From Sperchopsis tessellata (Eukaryota; Arthropoda; Insecta; Coleoptera; Hydrophilidae), in the NCBI GenBank assembly GCA_033557685.1, contig JAWQRN010000073.1, positions 1-41,511 on the forward strand: a stretch of 41,511 nt of DNA, in the 5' to 3' direction. The notes under the pieces were generated by a model that was not told where the DNA came from, ran no database searches, and was given only the letters and a program-made list of their open reading frames with translations. Below, piece after piece: positions 41,305-41,511 of the stretch. Numbering within the stretch: the first letter of the stretch is position 1; the number at the start of each line of letters is the position of its first letter. The position numbers were made by a program, and so were the translations under genes.

Positions 41305-41511
41305 TTTTCTCGAGCATTTGATACCATTCATCATTGGTTGATGGTAGCGGATTCTTCATTATATTGGTATGTCTTGCAGTTGTTGTCAATTTGTTTCGAA
41401 TTACATGAGGGATAGGTCCCAAAGGGTTAAGGTAACTGTTGAGATATCTGAGTGTTTAAATCTAGCGTCCGGTGTGCCACAGGGTTCAATTTTGGGTCCC
41501 CTGTTATACAT
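41305..41511 (+). pseudogene. Non-LTR (LINE) reverse transcriptase, runs off the window
   Basis: The plus strand reads FSRAFDTIHHWLM (motif A with catalytic Asp), YMRDRSQRVKVTVEISECL and LASGVPQGSILGPLLYI (motif B), broken by frameshifts between them. Jockey-like type. The YADD box would lie beyond the window edge. Opposite in orientation to the LINE fragment at 35770-36065. Confidence 0.75.

Noticed and set aside
1..41511. Scan for tRNA, rRNA, riboswitches and bacterial promoters or terminators
   Set aside because: No cloverleaf, rRNA-like or operon-like structure was recognised, and the sequence is eukaryotic in character.

Overview
The window is AT-rich eukaryotic DNA with TA and CA microsatellites, short GT...AG introns and a dense layer of decayed mobile elements and old viral insertions. 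The mix (IS630/Tc1/mariner, pogo/Tigger, PIF/Harbinger, Penelope-like, BEL/Pao, Ty3/gypsy, non-LTR elements, a protein-primed DNA polymerase B, and negative-strand RNA virus remnants) points to an arthropod, most likely an insect. Hemiptera is a guess. No bacterial operon, rRNA or tRNA gene was seen, and almost every coding region is broken by frameshifts or stops.

Layout. 0.2-3.1 kb: copy 1 of an unidentified Cys-rich protein (X1) and a tandem duplication. 4.4-5.7 kb: a phenuivirus-like nucleocapsid remnant (copy A) and a candidate two-exon gene with a 92-nt intron. 6-7.8 kb: a GC-rich island, a PIF/Harbinger transposase start, and a pogo-like end. 8.1-12.5 kb: protein X copy 2, nucleocapsid copy B (nearly full length), an RNA-virus polymerase (L) fragment, and a Tc1-like fragment. 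13-18.8 kb: a Maverick/Polinton-type DNA polymerase B remnant cut by a pogo/Tigger element, a hemopexin-repeat ORF, and a duplicated block of small genes (an 80-aa protein ending YNIKFE, C2H2-finger leaders, and a family I call WLE/YVKG/CALxNV). 18.9-25.65 kb: a long mononegavirus-like insertion holding most of an L protein and several upstream ORFs, interrupted by a 1.7-kb Tc1-like element with clear inverted ends. 26.6-28.4 kb: two more WLE/YVKG copies. 28.4-34 kb: a possible chemoreceptor exon, tandemly duplicated signal-peptide exons and unidentified exon-like blocks. 35.7-41.5 kb: non-LTR, gypsy, tyrosine-recombinase, BEL/Pao, Penelope and jerky/Tigger remnants.

How it fits together. Nearly all recognisable viral and mobile remnants read on the minus strand. 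The exceptions are the Harbinger fragment, the right-edge LINE, and possibly a Penelope terminal repeat. A one-sided graveyard of transposons and viral insertions is the hallmark of an insect piRNA cluster, so a cluster transcribed along the plus strand is the best overall hypothesis, though it is inference. The most novel-looking content is the PolB plus small-gene module at 13-18.8 kb and its dispersed relatives at 26.6-28.4 kb, which may be remnants of a poorly described DNA virus or virus-like transposon.
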